Shown here: one piece after another, positions 34,712 to 44,690 of the stretch
Layout of the letters: each line of letters begins with the position of its first letter
Numbering within the stretch: position 1 is the stretch's first letter
From: Bin87 sp965116785
Lineage (GTDB): Bacteria; Chloroflexota; Dehalococcoidia; Lucifugimonadales; UBA3495
Assembly (NCBI GenBank): GCA_965116785.1
Contig: OZ220731.1
Span: 124,001 to 188,000 of the forward strand
DNA: 64,000 nucleotides
Direction of reading: 5' to 3'
Position numbers and translations under genes: made by a program
Notes under the pieces: model-generated
Database searches by the model: none
What the model saw: the letters and a program-made list of their open reading frames with translations, nothing else
What the model was told of the DNA's origin: nothing

Positions 34712-37186
34712 CTACCTCAACGCGGGTGCCGGCTCGACGGATTCCGCCGGCGTGGTTACGAACTGGTTGGGATGCACCGGTTTGGCGGCCTCCAACCACG
34801 GGTCCTGGTACGCGTCCACGGCGGCCTGCATGTCCCGGTCCAGCCGGTCGCAGATGCCCTCGCTGTCCTGCACCAGGATCTGGCGAAGTTGCTCAATGCC
34901 CATCCGCTCGACGAAATCGTAGGTGCGTTCCAGGTAACGGGCGTTCTCCCGGTAGTACTGCATGAACCGGCCCATCATGAGGAGGCTCTCGTCGTGCGTG
35001 TCGGTCACGCACAGCACGTCGCCCCTGCGCACCCGGGATCCTGCCGCGCCCCCGATGTAGATCTCCCACCTGCCTCCCTCGATGGCCGTCGCGCCCACGT
35101 CCTTGGTGGTTGACTCGGCGCAATTTCGCGGACACCCCGACACGGCCAGCTTCATCTTGTGCGGGCTTTCGATACCCTGGAACCGCTGCTCGATCTGCAC
35201 GCCCAACTTGGTGCTGTCCCCCACGCCGAACCGGCAGAACTCGGTTCCCACGCAGGTCTTGCAGGTGCGGAACGCCTTGGTGTACGCGTGACCTGACGGC
35301 ATCCCGACCTCCTGCCAAACCGCCGGCAGATGCTCCTTGGGGATGCCCAGCAGGTCGATACGCTGGCCGCCGGTGATCTTGACCATCCTGGCCTCGAACT
35401 TCTCGGCGGCGTCGGCGATGCGGCGCAGTTGGTCCGGCGTGGTGATCCCGCCGTAGATCCTGGGCACCACGCTGAAGGTGCCGTCATTCTGGATGTTGGC
35501 GTGGACGCGGTCGTTGATGAAACGGGCGTCCCGCTCGTCCTCATACTCCGCGCCCCAGATGGTGCGCAACAGTGAGGCCAGGCCCTGCTTGCTGCCGGCA
35601 TCCTCCTTGCCGCCGCCCAGCGCCTCGAAGACACCGGACACGCTCCTGAGTTCCGTGGCCTTGATGGCGCCCACCAGCTCCGGCTTGGTCAACGGTATTC
35701 CCGGCACGTAGTAGTGCGCCGACGGGTCGTCGGCCACCAGGCCGTCCGCCGCCAGTTCCAGCACCGCCTGCACCTGGCCCTTGCAGGATCCGCACCCGGT
35801 ACCGGCGCGGGTGGCGTCGCATACCGCCTTCAGGCTGCGGCACCCGCCGTCCACCGCGGCCATGATCTTTCCCTTGGTGACCCCGTTGCAGTTGCAGATC
35901 TGGGCGTCGTCCGGCAAATCCTCAACGTTGAGTGTCGGACCGCCATCGGCGGCGAGCGGGAACAGCAACTCCGAGCGGTTCTCGGGCAGGGCCTCTCCCC
36001 GGTCGAAGGCCTGCAGGATGCGCGGCATGGTCAGCCCGTCGCCCAGCAGGATGGCGCCGGTGACCTTGCCTTCCCTTACGATGACCTTCTTGTATACGTT
36101 GCGGTTGGGTTCGACGTAGGTCACCACCTCGTCGTCCTCGTTGAGGGGGTCCTTGTCGCCGGCCACCGCCAGTTCCACGCCCATCACCTTGAGCTTGGTG
36201 GATATCCTGGAGCCGGCGTAGGCGGACTCCTCGTTGCGTCCCGTGAGCCTCTCGGCCAGGACACGGGCCTGCTCCCATAGCGGAGCCACCAGGCCATACA
36301 CCTGGCTGCGGTGTTCGGCGCACTCGCCGATGGCGTAGATATCCTGGTCGTTGCGGCAGGTGAGCCCGTCGTTGACCAAAATGCCCCGCCGCACGTGGAG
36401 GCCGGCCATCCGCGCCAGGTCGACGTTGGGCCGGATCCCGGCCGACATCACCACCAGGTCGCAGTCCAGCGCGTCGCCGTCCTTGAACTGCAGGCCCGTC
36501 ACCCGGTCGTCGCCCAGCACCGCGGTGGTCAGCTTCTCCAGGTGAAAGCGCACGCCCAGCTCTTCCAGGCTCTGCTGGAGCAGCCGGCCCGACAGGGAAT
36601 CGAGCTGCGTTTCCATCAGCCAGCCCATCAGGTGCACCACGTCGACTTCCAGCCCCCGATTCATCAGACCCCGGGCCGCCTCCAGACCCAGCAGACCGCC
36701 ACCGATCACCGCCGCCTTCCTGGCCCCCTCCGCGTGGTCGACGATGGCTGCGCAGTCATCCAACGTGCGGAACACGAAGGCGCCTTTTTTGAAATCGCCC
36801 TCGTCGTCGTACAGGCCGTCCATGGGCGGGACGAAGGCGCTGCTCCCGGTGGCGATAACCAGCTTGTCGTAGGGAAGGAGCAGCCCGCCGGACCCGTAGG
36901 CCATCTTGCCCTTGCGGTCGATGCCGATGGCGCGCACCCCGGCGTGCAGGGTCACGTTGTTTTCGGCGTACCAGTCCAGCGGATTGATGAAGATGTCATC
37001 GGCGTCGTGGGAGCCCGACAGCACGCCGGAGAGCAGGATGCGGTTGTAGTTGCCGCAGGACTCTTCGCCGATGACCGTGATGTCGTAGGTGTCCTGGCCG
37101 CCCAGGCCCACCATTTCCTCGACGAATCGGGCGCCGGCCATGCCGTTGCCTATCACCACCAGTTTCTGCTTTTCCGAGGCATTCAT
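34712..37186 (-). CDS. nirB: Nitrite reductase [NAD(P)H] large subunit
   Basis: 824 residues. From the N-terminus: FAD site VVIGNGMAGARFVEEMV, NAD site AAVIGGGLLGLEAARGL, and a BFD-type [2Fe-2S] domain with CNCNGVTKGKI and CGSCKGQV. The nitrite/sulfite reductase ferredoxin-like half follows. Last is the siroheme/[4Fe-4S] site CVGTEFCRFG (C-x5-C) with SGCPRNCAESTTKDVG (C-x3-C). It reduces nitrite to ammonium in the cytosol. ATG 37186 is used; another ATG precedes it by one codon. It begins 5 bases after the nitrate reductase stop, so the operon order is nitrate reductase, nirB, nirD, transporter. Confidence 0.95.
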   Translation of the reverse strand: MNASEKQKLVVIGNGMAGARFVEEMVGLGGQDTYDITVIGEESCGNYNRILLSGVLSGSHDADDIFINPLDWYAENNVTLHAGVRAIGIDRKGKMAYGSGGLLLPYDKLVIATGSSAFVPPMDGLYDDEGDFKKGAFVFRTLDDCAAIVDHAEGARKAAVIGGGLLGLEAARGLMNRGLEVDVVHLMGWLMETQLDSLSGRLLQQSLEELGVRFHLEKLTTAVLGDDRVTGLQFKDGDALDCDLVVMSAGIRPNVDLARMAGLHVRRGILVNDGLTCRNDQDIYAIGECAEHRSQVYGLVAPLWEQARVLAERLTGRNEESAYAGSRISTKLKVMGVELAVAGDKDPLNEDDEVVTYVEPNRNVYKKVIVREGKVTGAILLGDGLTMPRILQAFDRGEALPENRSELLFPLAADGGPTLNVEDLPDDAQICNCNGVTKGKIMAAVDGGCRSLKAVCDATRAGTGCGSCKGQVQAVLELAADGLVADDPSAHYYVPGIPLTKPELVGAIKATELRSVSGVFEALGGGKEDAGSKQGLASLLRTIWGAEYEDERDARFINDRVHANIQNDGTFSVVPRIYGGITTPDQLRRIADAAEKFEARMVKITGGQRIDLLGIPKEHLPAVWQEVGMPSGHAYTKAFRTCKTCVGTEFCRFGVGDSTKLGVQIEQRFQGIESPHKMKLAVSGCPRNCAESTTKDVGATAIEGGRWEIYIGGAAGSRVRRGDVLCVTDTHDESLLMMGRFMQYYRENARYLERTYDFVERMGIEQLRQILVQDSEGICDRLDRDMQAAVDAYQDPWLEAAKPVHPNQFVTTPAESVEPAPALR

Positions 37187-37191
37187 CATGG

Positions 37192-39330
37192 CTAACGCTC
37201 CGTTATCGTTTCGGTGTCATCAGAGGCAGCGGCCGCGCCATCGATGCGCACGGCGCAGACCTTGAACTCTGGCATCCGGCTGGTGGGATCAAGGGCCGGG
37301 TTGGTGAGCCGGTTGGCGGCCTGCCGGCCACCCCAGTGAAAGGGCACGAACACCGTGTCTTCCCGTATACCGCGGGTGATTTTCAACCGGAACTCGGCCC
37401 GCCCCCTCCGGGTGCTCAGGCTGACGGTGTCGCCGTCGGCGAGTCCACAGCGACGGGCCGTGGAAGGATGCACTTCCGCCAGGGGTACGGGACTGATCTC
37501 CGCCAGCTCGGCAATGCGGCGGGTCTGGTTGCCCGACTGGTATTGGGAAAGGTTGCGGCCGGTGGTGAGGAACAGGGGATACTCCTCATCCGGCGTCTCG
37601 TCGGGTTCCTGGTGGCGCACGGGGAACATCCGCGCCCGCCCGCTGGCCGTGGGGAACCCATCCGAGAACAGCCGCGGGGTCCCAGGGTGCCCGGGCTCGG
37701 GGCAAGGCCAGAACACGCCGTGGTTGGCTTCGATCTTGGCGTAGCTGATGCCGGAGTAATCGGCCGGGCCTCCGGCGGACGCTCTGCCGAGTTCCTCGAA
37801 TATCTCTTCGACGGCGCCGTACTCAAAACGGCGTCCCTTGTCCAACCGGCGGGCCAACTCGCAGATCACGGCAATGTCGTCCCTGACGCCAGCCGGTGGG
37901 TCGCAAGCCTGACGCCGGCGGATTACGCGTCCCTCCAGGTTGGTCATGGTGCCTTCTTCCTCGGCCCATTGGGCGGAGGGCAGTACCACGTCTGCAACGG
38001 CCGCGGTCTCAGACAGGAAAAAGTCCGACACCACCAGGAAGTCCAGCGATGCCAGTCGCTCGGCCACATTGCCGAGGTGCGGCGCGGATACCGCCACGTT
38101 GGAACCCATAACCAGGAGCGCCCGCACTCCATTCTCGCGTCCCAGGGAATCCAGCAGTTCGTAGGCCGATTTGCCGGGACCGGGCAGGGAAGCTTCGTCC
38201 ACTCCCCATACTCCGGCAACGTGCCGGCGGGCCGCCGGGTCGTCGATACGCCGGTAGCCGGGCAGCTGGTCCGCCTTCTGGCCGTGCTCGCGTCCCCCTT
38301 GGCCGTTGCCCTGGCCGGTGATGCAGCCGTACCCGCTGTTGGCTCTTCCCGGCAGGCCCAGGGCCAACGCCAGGTTGATGCAGGCCGAAACGTTGTTGAC
38401 TCCCTGGGCCTGCTGTTCGGTGCCCCGTCCGGTCAGGATCATTGCCGATCCCGCCGTGCCCAGCAGGTGGGCCGCCCTTTCCAGTTCCGCTTCGGCCACT
38501 CCGGTGATACGCTCCACCCGTTCCGGCCAGTAGGTCGCAACCGCGCTCCTCACCCGGTCGTAGCCCTCGGTGCGCTCCGCCAAATATTCTGCGTCCACCA
38601 TCCCGTCCCGGATGAGGATATGCAGCAACCCGTTGGCCAGCACGGCGTCGGTTCCCGGCATCAGGCGCAGGTGCAGGTCCGCCCGCTGGGCAGTTGGCGT
38701 CAACCTGGGGTCGGCAACAATCAGCCGTCCGCCGCTCTCGCGTTGCGCGTCAAAGTACTGCATCATGGGCGGCATGGTTTCGGCCGGGTTGTCGCCCATG
38801 AGCAAGACCACTTCGGCGCCAGCGATGTCCTCCACTGGGAAGGGCAGGCCGCGGTCAATCCCCAGCGACCGGATGCTCGCCGCCGCCGCCGATGACATGC
38901 AGAAGCGGCCGTTGTAATCGATGTTGGCCGTACGCAGGACTACCCGAGCAAACTTGCCCAGCAGGTAGCTCTTTTCGTTGGTCAGCGAGCCGCCGCCGAA
39001 GACGCCCACCGCATCATTGCCGTGGAGCTCACGCGTCCGCTCGATGGCGTCAATCACGCGGTCCAGCGCCTCATCCCACGAGACTGGCTTCAGCGTACCG
39101 TCGGCATCCCGCGCCAGCGGGGTCGTGAGCCGTTCCGGGTGGCTCAGTGCCGCCGCGGCCGTCCAGCCCTTAACGCACAAAGCGCCCCGGTTCACGGGAA
39201 AGGCCGAGTCACCGGCGATATCCACCTGACCAGCGCCGTTCACGGACAATGTCATGCCGCATTGGAAAGCGCAGTAGGGGCAATGGGTCGCGGTCGGCGC
39301 GAGCGGCGGGGCTATGGAATCGCTGGTCAC
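37192..39330 (-). CDS. nasA: Assimilatory nitrate reductase, molybdopterin catalytic subunit
   Basis: 712 residues from a GTG start. The [4Fe-4S] site near the N-terminus is CPYCAFQCGM plus GALCVKGW. Mo-bis-MGD domains follow with VGVFGGGSLTNEKSYLLGKF, NGRFCMSSAAAAS (Cys near the Mo site), VLLMGDNPAETMPP, ILTGRGTEQQAQGV and the C-terminal dinucleotide-binding fold (LFLTTGRNLSQYQSGNQTRR, VFVPFHWGG). There is no twin-arginine signal, so it is cytoplasmic and assimilatory. First gene of the nitrate operon. About 700 residues is the usual size of NasA/NarB-type enzymes without a C-terminal BFD domain. Confidence 0.92.
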   Translation of the reverse strand: MTSDSIAPPLAPTATHCPYCAFQCGMTLSVNGAGQVDIAGDSAFPVNRGALCVKGWTAAAALSHPERLTTPLARDADGTLKPVSWDEALDRVIDAIERTRELHGNDAVGVFGGGSLTNEKSYLLGKFARVVLRTANIDYNGRFCMSSAAAASIRSLGIDRGLPFPVEDIAGAEVVLLMGDNPAETMPPMMQYFDAQRESGGRLIVADPRLTPTAQRADLHLRLMPGTDAVLANGLLHILIRDGMVDAEYLAERTEGYDRVRSAVATYWPERVERITGVAEAELERAAHLLGTAGSAMILTGRGTEQQAQGVNNVSACINLALALGLPGRANSGYGCITGQGNGQGGREHGQKADQLPGYRRIDDPAARRHVAGVWGVDEASLPGPGKSAYELLDSLGRENGVRALLVMGSNVAVSAPHLGNVAERLASLDFLVVSDFFLSETAAVADVVLPSAQWAEEEGTMTNLEGRVIRRRQACDPPAGVRDDIAVICELARRLDKGRRFEYGAVEEIFEELGRASAGGPADYSGISYAKIEANHGVFWPCPEPGHPGTPRLFSDGFPTASGRARMFPVRHQEPDETPDEEYPLFLTTGRNLSQYQSGNQTRRIAELAEISPVPLAEVHPSTARRCGLADGDTVSLSTRRGRAEFRLKITRGIREDTVFVPFHWGGRQAANRLTNPALDPTSRMPEFKVCAVRIDGAAAASDDTETITER

Positions 39331-39901
39331 GGTGTTTGGCCTCTACGGAACATCAGGAATGATGGTAGAGGCCCTTTATTGCGCTGACTTTTCGGAGGTG
39401 TAAAAGAAAGGTGTCCTTTGTATTAATGCGAGATGAACCGGACGTTGCCCCGTTGTAACCGCAAGTCTGCCGGCGTTCGCGCCGCATGACGATTTGGTCG
39501 CTCGACTCCGGCGACGCGTGTCTCAATCTGCCCAGGTAGAGGGGACCGTACGCATGACATCCTTGCCATCGCCCGACCGCCCACTGTACCGGCCAAACAC
39601 GGAGATGCGGAAACGTGCCGAAGCGGGGCATCTTCCCCGACCGGGGCGCGACACCCCGTCCGGTGGGTTCTGTCGCGGACGAACCGCGCCACGAGCTGGT
39701 CGCAGGCCGCCGCTACTCACCCTTAACCGCGCCATCGACCGCCGGGAACTACCGGCAAGCAACGCCCCGAGAACCGCAGCCTGAACCACATGAACAAGGA
39801 TGACGCCGTTTCCGCCTATTGATTTGGCGCAACCGCTTTCCTTTGGCCTCGCCCAAAGCCGGCCATAGAACTACCGGAGCGGTCTGGTCTGCCGCCGCCG
39901 G
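39331..39901. other. Upstream region of the nitrate operon with an IS-end-like repeat
   Basis: About 570 bases without a recognisable gene. The part next to nasA (39380-39430) is AT-rich and should hold the operon promoter, but no clear boxes or NtcA/GlnR site could be fixed. ACAAGGATGACGCCG near 39794-39808 repeats the sequence seen at the end of the IS256 remnant (11990-12004), so this stretch probably contains the end of another lost element. Confidence 0.5.
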
Positions 39902-41845
39902 TTACAGATTCTCGATGGCGACAGGTTCCAGATCGTCCGCCGGTTCGAAACCGAATATCCGCGAGTAGAAGTAGAACTCGGCGGACAGGCACCTCTTGAT
40001 CGTATCCGCCATCCGGAAGCCGTGGTGTTCGCCCTCAAACGCCAGGTATGCGGTGGGCACACCGTTCCGCCGCAGCGTGTTGAACATCTCCTCAGACTGT
40101 ATGGCTGGGACAATGGTGTCCTCCAGTCCCTGGAAGAAGATGACCGGGCAGGTGGTGTTTTCCGGAAAGTTGATTGGCGAGCGCTCCACGTACCGGCGGC
40201 GGTACAGCGGATACGGGCCCACGAGCCCCACCAGGCTGTGGGCGTCGAACTTGTGGATGCCGCTCCGCAGCGCTTCCAGGTCGGATACGCCGAAATAGCT
40301 GGCGCCAGCCGCGAACACTTCTCGGAACACCATCGACGCCAGTGCGGTGAAACCGCCAGCGCTGCCCCCGCTGACGGCGACGCGTGCGCCGTCAGCATCG
40401 CCCCGGCTGACCACGTACCGCGCCGCGTTGACGCAATCGTCAACGTCCACGACGCCCCACTCGCCGATCAATCGCTCGCGATAGTGCCGGCCGTAGCCGG
40501 TGCTGCCCCCGTAGTTCACGTCCAGGACCGCCACCCCGCGGCTGGTCCAATACTGCGTGGTCAGGTTCAGCTCCGCCGACGCCGCGCTGTGAGGGCCGCC
40601 GTGGCACGTCACGACCATTGGCGGCGTGTTGCCCTCTGGCGCAACGTAGTCCTGATTGGTCGGCGCGTAGAAGAAGGCGTGAGCCGTCTCGCCATTGTCG
40701 GTGGGAAACTCGATGGTTTCCGGCATGGACGTGTAGCCCGGGTGCGGGTCCTCTTCGTATTCGACGCGCAGAACTTTGATCTCGCCGTCCTCAAGGTTCA
40801 CCTCCAGGAGCGAGAGGGGTTGCACCGGGGAACCGGCCACCAGGCAGACCCTGCCCGGGTCAACCTGCAGGTCGCCGTGTCCCATTTCCCAATAGGGGAA
40901 ATCCATGGGTGTCAGTCGTCTGTCGTCCAACGAAATCCGTGCCAGGCTCCAATGCCCCCGCCGGGAATAGGAGCAGATCACGCTGTTGGAGGAATCGAAG
41001 CCGTAGGAACACATGCCGACCCACCAGTTGGATCTGGCAAACTCGGCTTTCATGGGGTAGATCGCTTCCACCTCGCCGTTTCGCCACCGGTACAGGTTGG
41101 CCCAGTCGGTGCGATCGGATATGAAGTACAACTCTCCCGCCGGCGACCACTCCGGCTGGATCACCGCTTCGTCGATGCCCCCCGCCACGAAAATAGGTTC
41201 CTCCAGGCCACCGTCAGCGTTGAGCGGCGCGACCCAGAGTTCGGTGCCGTCCCACGGCATGTTGGGGTGGTCCCAGGTCAGCCAGGCCAGGTGCGTTCCG
41301 TCCGGGCTGATGGACGGCGAGCTGTGAAAATCATTGTCCGCAAGCAGCACCTCCGGCTCGCTCAGCCCCTCAAGGTCAAGGGTGACGATCTCGCTCAACG
41401 GGTGGTCCTCGTCCGGATCGGTGTGGTTCTCTCGAATGCAGATGATGCGACCCAGCCGCCGGTCGAACACCTTGCTGCCGTACCTGAATTCGCCCTCCGG
41501 AGTGATCGGCGCCGGAACTGCCCCGGGGAGTTGCCGGTATACCCGCTGGTCCTCGCGGTTTGAGAAATACACCACGCCGTCGGCCACGGTATAGCTGCGG
41601 GCGCCGTACTCATTCACCATTGAGCCCACGCTGAATCCCGGCGGCGTCACGTCTTCCAAACTCCCGTCAGCATGCCGCCGGACGATCACCGTCCTGCCGC
41701 CCTCAGCCGGACGCACCTCGGCCCAATAGGTGTATGGCCCATCCAACGCTATGCGCAGAAGGTTCACTGTCCCGTGCGCCACCATGTCCAGCGTAATCGG
41801 CGATTTCCAGGAACCGTAGGGAGCAATTTGAGGCGAATTAATCAT
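39902..41845 (-). CDS. S9 family (prolyl oligopeptidase-type) peptidase
   Basis: 647 residues: an N-terminal WD40-like/propeller region (SPSISPDGTHLAWLTWDHPN, then PEWSPAGELYFISDRTDWAN) and a C-terminal alpha/beta hydrolase domain. Catalytic Ser is in VAVSGGSAGGFTALASM, Asp in FFQGLEDTIVPA and His in AFEGEHHGFR. DVNYGGSTGYGRHYRERLIG is the usual S9 helix-strand motif. No signal peptide is evident, so it is probably a cytosolic dipeptidyl/acylaminoacyl peptidase. Start is ATG 41845; the gene stands alone with a large gap on both sides. Confidence 0.92.
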   Translation of the reverse strand: MINSPQIAPYGSWKSPITLDMVAHGTVNLLRIALDGPYTYWAEVRPAEGGRTVIVRRHADGSLEDVTPPGFSVGSMVNEYGARSYTVADGVVYFSNREDQRVYRQLPGAVPAPITPEGEFRYGSKVFDRRLGRIICIRENHTDPDEDHPLSEIVTLDLEGLSEPEVLLADNDFHSSPSISPDGTHLAWLTWDHPNMPWDGTELWVAPLNADGGLEEPIFVAGGIDEAVIQPEWSPAGELYFISDRTDWANLYRWRNGEVEAIYPMKAEFARSNWWVGMCSYGFDSSNSVICSYSRRGHWSLARISLDDRRLTPMDFPYWEMGHGDLQVDPGRVCLVAGSPVQPLSLLEVNLEDGEIKVLRVEYEEDPHPGYTSMPETIEFPTDNGETAHAFFYAPTNQDYVAPEGNTPPMVVTCHGGPHSAASAELNLTTQYWTSRGVAVLDVNYGGSTGYGRHYRERLIGEWGVVDVDDCVNAARYVVSRGDADGARVAVSGGSAGGFTALASMVFREVFAAGASYFGVSDLEALRSGIHKFDAHSLVGLVGPYPLYRRRYVERSPINFPENTTCPVIFFQGLEDTIVPAIQSEEMFNTLRRNGVPTAYLAFEGEHHGFRMADTIKRCLSAEFYFYSRIFGFEPADDLEPVAIENL

Positions 41846-42462
41846 CTGACTCGACAGGAACCGACGGGCGAAACCGCAATCATCGCCAGATCAATACCAG
41901 CGTAACATAGCCAAGTCGGACATTAACCGTTGGCGGGATTCCGAACCGTGGAATACGGTTCGAAGGTGCGGAAATAAAGGCCTGCGGTGTAGTCCGTGGT
42001 TCCCGCAGCTGCGCGGTCCGTTCCCCTGGTGATCGTTTACTCGGCAAAGAGTTGAGGCTTCCGTTCGCTGCCAACAAAGTTCATCAGGTGACGATGGCCC
42101 GAGCCTGAACTAATACCACCGGGCCAAATATTTCCTGATATTTCGTTTCCGTTTCGAAGCAATGAATGTTGGGATTGAGTACCCTCGCCTGGTGCAGCAC
42201 CCCGCTCTGCCTCTCGGAAATGTTCACGCGCACTTGCCTTGTATTGAAACACATTGGGGTGATGACGCGCGCCGTTGGCGGTGGCCCCGCCAATGCGTCG
42301 ACGTGTTCCCGTACCCGGGTTTGCTACGCGCACCCGATTGCCGCGCTGCGTCCCTGCCGGTTACCAGGACACGCTCGGCAGGGGAAAGAGCCTCGGTTGC
42401 TGACCGCCCATTTTTGACTACGGATACTCCTCCATCGTGGTAACAGTAAAGGAGAGAAAATA
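41846..42462. other. Intergenic region, possible aldehyde dehydrogenase fragment
   Basis: About 600 bases. On the minus strand between 42084 and 42293 a short frame contains TKYQEIFGPVVLVQA, which resembles the EEIFGPV motif of aldehyde dehydrogenases. No other part of that family is visible, so it would be a relic at most. TTGACT at 42414-42419 lies upstream of the next gene but lacks a good -10 partner. Confidence 0.3.
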
Positions 42463-43479
42463 ATGCCACTCAAAACCTACGACATTGTCCTGTCCAGCCC
42501 GTTCTCCAACTATGACTTCTTCGCACACAAGATGCGTGAACTGTGTGGTCAGATGGATCTCACATTCTTCCTGGCGGACGACGTTTGGGTTCATGAATTC
42601 CTTGGCAAGCTGCGGGCAAAAGATATTGCAGTGCGGGCTTTGCTGGACCTCACCGCCAACCAGACCGATCCGGCCGACGTGTACACCCAACTGGCATACG
42701 AGGTTACCAGGCAGGGCGGGACGGTCATCGATGACCCTGAGCTCACCGCATTCTCGGCGCACAAGGCCAAGCTGCACAACCTTCTGGTCCAGCATAACGT
42801 TCCGGTGCCGGACACCATCATGGTGCCGCGCGAACAGATTGGCAATTATCGCATCACCAGGGAGATCCGCGACCGCTTGGGCGTCCCCTTCGTGGTCAAG
42901 CCGGCTTGGGGAGACTCCGGCGTGGGTGTCATCGTCGACGCCACTTCCGAGTACGACCTGGAGCAGTCGCTGGAGCAGGCTCCCCACGCCGACACGTTCC
43001 TCATCCAGAAGAAGATGAACATGAAGCCCCTGGGCAGCCGCATGGGCTGGTTCCGGCTCTATCACATCTGCCGGGAGGTTATCCCCTGCTGGTGGGACCC
43101 GGTGACCCACGAGTACCAGATGGTCTCGCCGGCGCAGATCAAGCGTTTCCGGTTGCAGCCCCTCCGCCGCATCATGCGAAACATCGCCCAGGTCTCGCGC
43201 ATGAAGAAGTTCAGCAGCGAGATCTGCCTGCACGAGGACGGCAAGTTCTACGCGGTGGATTACGTGAACGCCGACCCGGACATGAACCCCAGGTCGTTTT
43301 ATGCCAACGGAGTCCCTGATGAGATCGTGCGGCACATCGTCTGGCTGCTGTTTTATGAGGCCATGCAGGTTGCCAAGCGAGGCCAGGGTTTCTTCGACGA
43401 CGAGTTGGAGGCCTCCGAAGCTTCGGCAAATTGGGTGGAACGGCGGCGCGCCGAGCAACGAAACGGCGTGGGCCACTGA
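42463..43479 (+). CDS. ATP-grasp family protein
   Basis: 338 residues, an ATP-grasp enzyme. Visible: SAHKAKLHNLLVQHNVPVPD (entry of the ATP-grasp domain), GVPFVVKPAWGDSGVGVIV (Lys and Gly-rich ATP-binding loop), FLIQKKMNMKPLG (hinge) and FYAVDYVNADPDMNPRSFYA (metal-binding acidic residues and Asn). The fold ligates a carboxylate to an amine or thiol, as in RimK or D-Ala ligases. The substrate is unknown and the usual second acid pattern (E-x-N) is replaced by D-x-N-x-D. AAAGGAGAG precedes the ATG. It is followed by an NHL protein and two luciferase-like oxidoreductases on the same strand, so it may belong to a small catabolic or modification cluster. Confidence 0.8.
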   Translation: MPLKTYDIVLSSPFSNYDFFAHKMRELCGQMDLTFFLADDVWVHEFLGKLRAKDIAVRALLDLTANQTDPADVYTQLAYEVTRQGGTVIDDPELTAFSAHKAKLHNLLVQHNVPVPDTIMVPREQIGNYRITREIRDRLGVPFVVKPAWGDSGVGVIVDATSEYDLEQSLEQAPHADTFLIQKKMNMKPLGSRMGWFRLYHICREVIPCWWDPVTHEYQMVSPAQIKRFRLQPLRRIMRNIAQVSRMKKFSSEICLHEDGKFYAVDYVNADPDMNPRSFYANGVPDEIVRHIVWLLFYEAMQVAKRGQGFFDDELEASEASANWVERRRAEQRNGVGH

Positions 43480-43594
43480 CCAAGCTTGAGCCTGGGGCTC
43501 TCCCGGGCTGTCCGTCCGCTTTCCGCCTTTCCCGATATACAATGCACCCCGCGAAACAGTGCGCCGGGGAATCCGGCGGAGAACGGAGGAATAC

Positions 43595-44629
43595 ATGCCC
43601 GCTGAAAAAGGCATCATTCGAACCGTGTTGGGCAACGGCTCGGAGGGCTGGGATGGCGACGGCGGCCCGGCGTTGGACGCCGCGTGCCAGACACCCTACG
43701 CCTGCGAGTTTGATCCCCAGGACAACATGATCGTCTGCATGGGACGCCACCACAGGATCCGCCGTGTGGATGCGCGGACCGGGGCGGTCACGCTGATTTG
43801 CGGTGTCGGAGAACCGGGGTACTCCGGCGATGGCGGACCCGCGGTCGATGCGATCATCAACCAGCCGTACGGTCTGGCCGTCGACGTCAACGGAGATATT
43901 TACTTCGCCCAGCGGTTTGATCCCGCAGTGCGCAAGATCGACGGGCGCACGGGCATCATCTCCACCGTCGCCGGCACCGGAGAGTTCGGATACAGCGGGG
44001 ACGGCGGTCCCGGCGAAGAGGCAATGCTACGCGAGCCCAACGATCTGTGTCTGGACGGGCGCGGCGGCCTGCTGATCGCCGACGTGCAGGACCAGCGCAT
44101 CCGCCGCGTGGACCTGGCAACTGGCATCATCACCACTTTCGCCGGAACCGGGGAGAAGTCCCGCGACGGAAACGGCAAGTCGGCCACGGAGGCGAGCCTG
44201 ATGGGACCCCGGGCCGTCTGCGCGGACCGCCAGGGGAACGTCTACGTGTGTGAGCGGGAGGGAAACGGTGTCCGCAGGATATCGCGTGACGGCGTGTTGA
44301 CCACCATCGCTGGGGCAGAAGGTGTGTATGGCTACGCGGGCGACGGCGGCCCTGCGCTGGCAGCCACCTGGGGATCGCCCAAGGCGATGCGTTGCGATTT
44401 GAATGACAACATCATTGTGCTCGACTCGGACAACAGCGCTGTAAGGCGCATCGACGCTCGCACGGGCATCGTGACCACCATCGCCGGGGGACACGAGGGT
44501 GGCGGCGGCGACGGCGGCCCCGCCGTGCGGGCCGGGCTGTTTCACCCCCACGGCTGCGGCATCAACGCGGAGGGCGACCTGTTCATCGCTGACACCCACA
44601 ATCACCGCGTGCGCGTGGTGGGCCTGTGA
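43595..44629 (+). CDS. NHL-repeat beta-propeller protein
   Basis: 344 residues built from six repeats of about 55 residues, each with a GTG-x-x-GYSGDGGPA-type turn (for example EPGYSGDGGPAVDAIINQPY and EFGYSGDGGPGEEAMLREPN) and an IRRVDARTG strand. This is a six-bladed NHL propeller. No signal peptide is present from ATG 43595, which has GGAGGA upstream; a longer frame start is not needed. Such propellers bind ligands or act as lactonase-like enzymes, but no metal-ligand set could be assigned. Same strand as the ATP-grasp gene (115 bases) and the following monooxygenase (61 bases). Confidence 0.85.
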   Translation: MPAEKGIIRTVLGNGSEGWDGDGGPALDAACQTPYACEFDPQDNMIVCMGRHHRIRRVDARTGAVTLICGVGEPGYSGDGGPAVDAIINQPYGLAVDVNGDIYFAQRFDPAVRKIDGRTGIISTVAGTGEFGYSGDGGPGEEAMLREPNDLCLDGRGGLLIADVQDQRIRRVDLATGIITTFAGTGEKSRDGNGKSATEASLMGPRAVCADRQGNVYVCEREGNGVRRISRDGVLTTIAGAEGVYGYAGDGGPALAATWGSPKAMRCDLNDNIIVLDSDNSAVRRIDARTGIVTTIAGGHEGGGGDGGPAVRAGLFHPHGCGINAEGDLFIADTHNHRVRVVGL

Positions 44630-44690
44630 GCCACCTTACGCGGATACAAAAAACGAGCGTCGCTCTGCATGTCGTAAACACGGAGAAACC

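Noticed and set aside
42084..42293. Aldehyde dehydrogenase fragment on the minus strand
   Set aside because: Only a short EIFGPVV-like stretch matches; without other motifs it is not called a gene.
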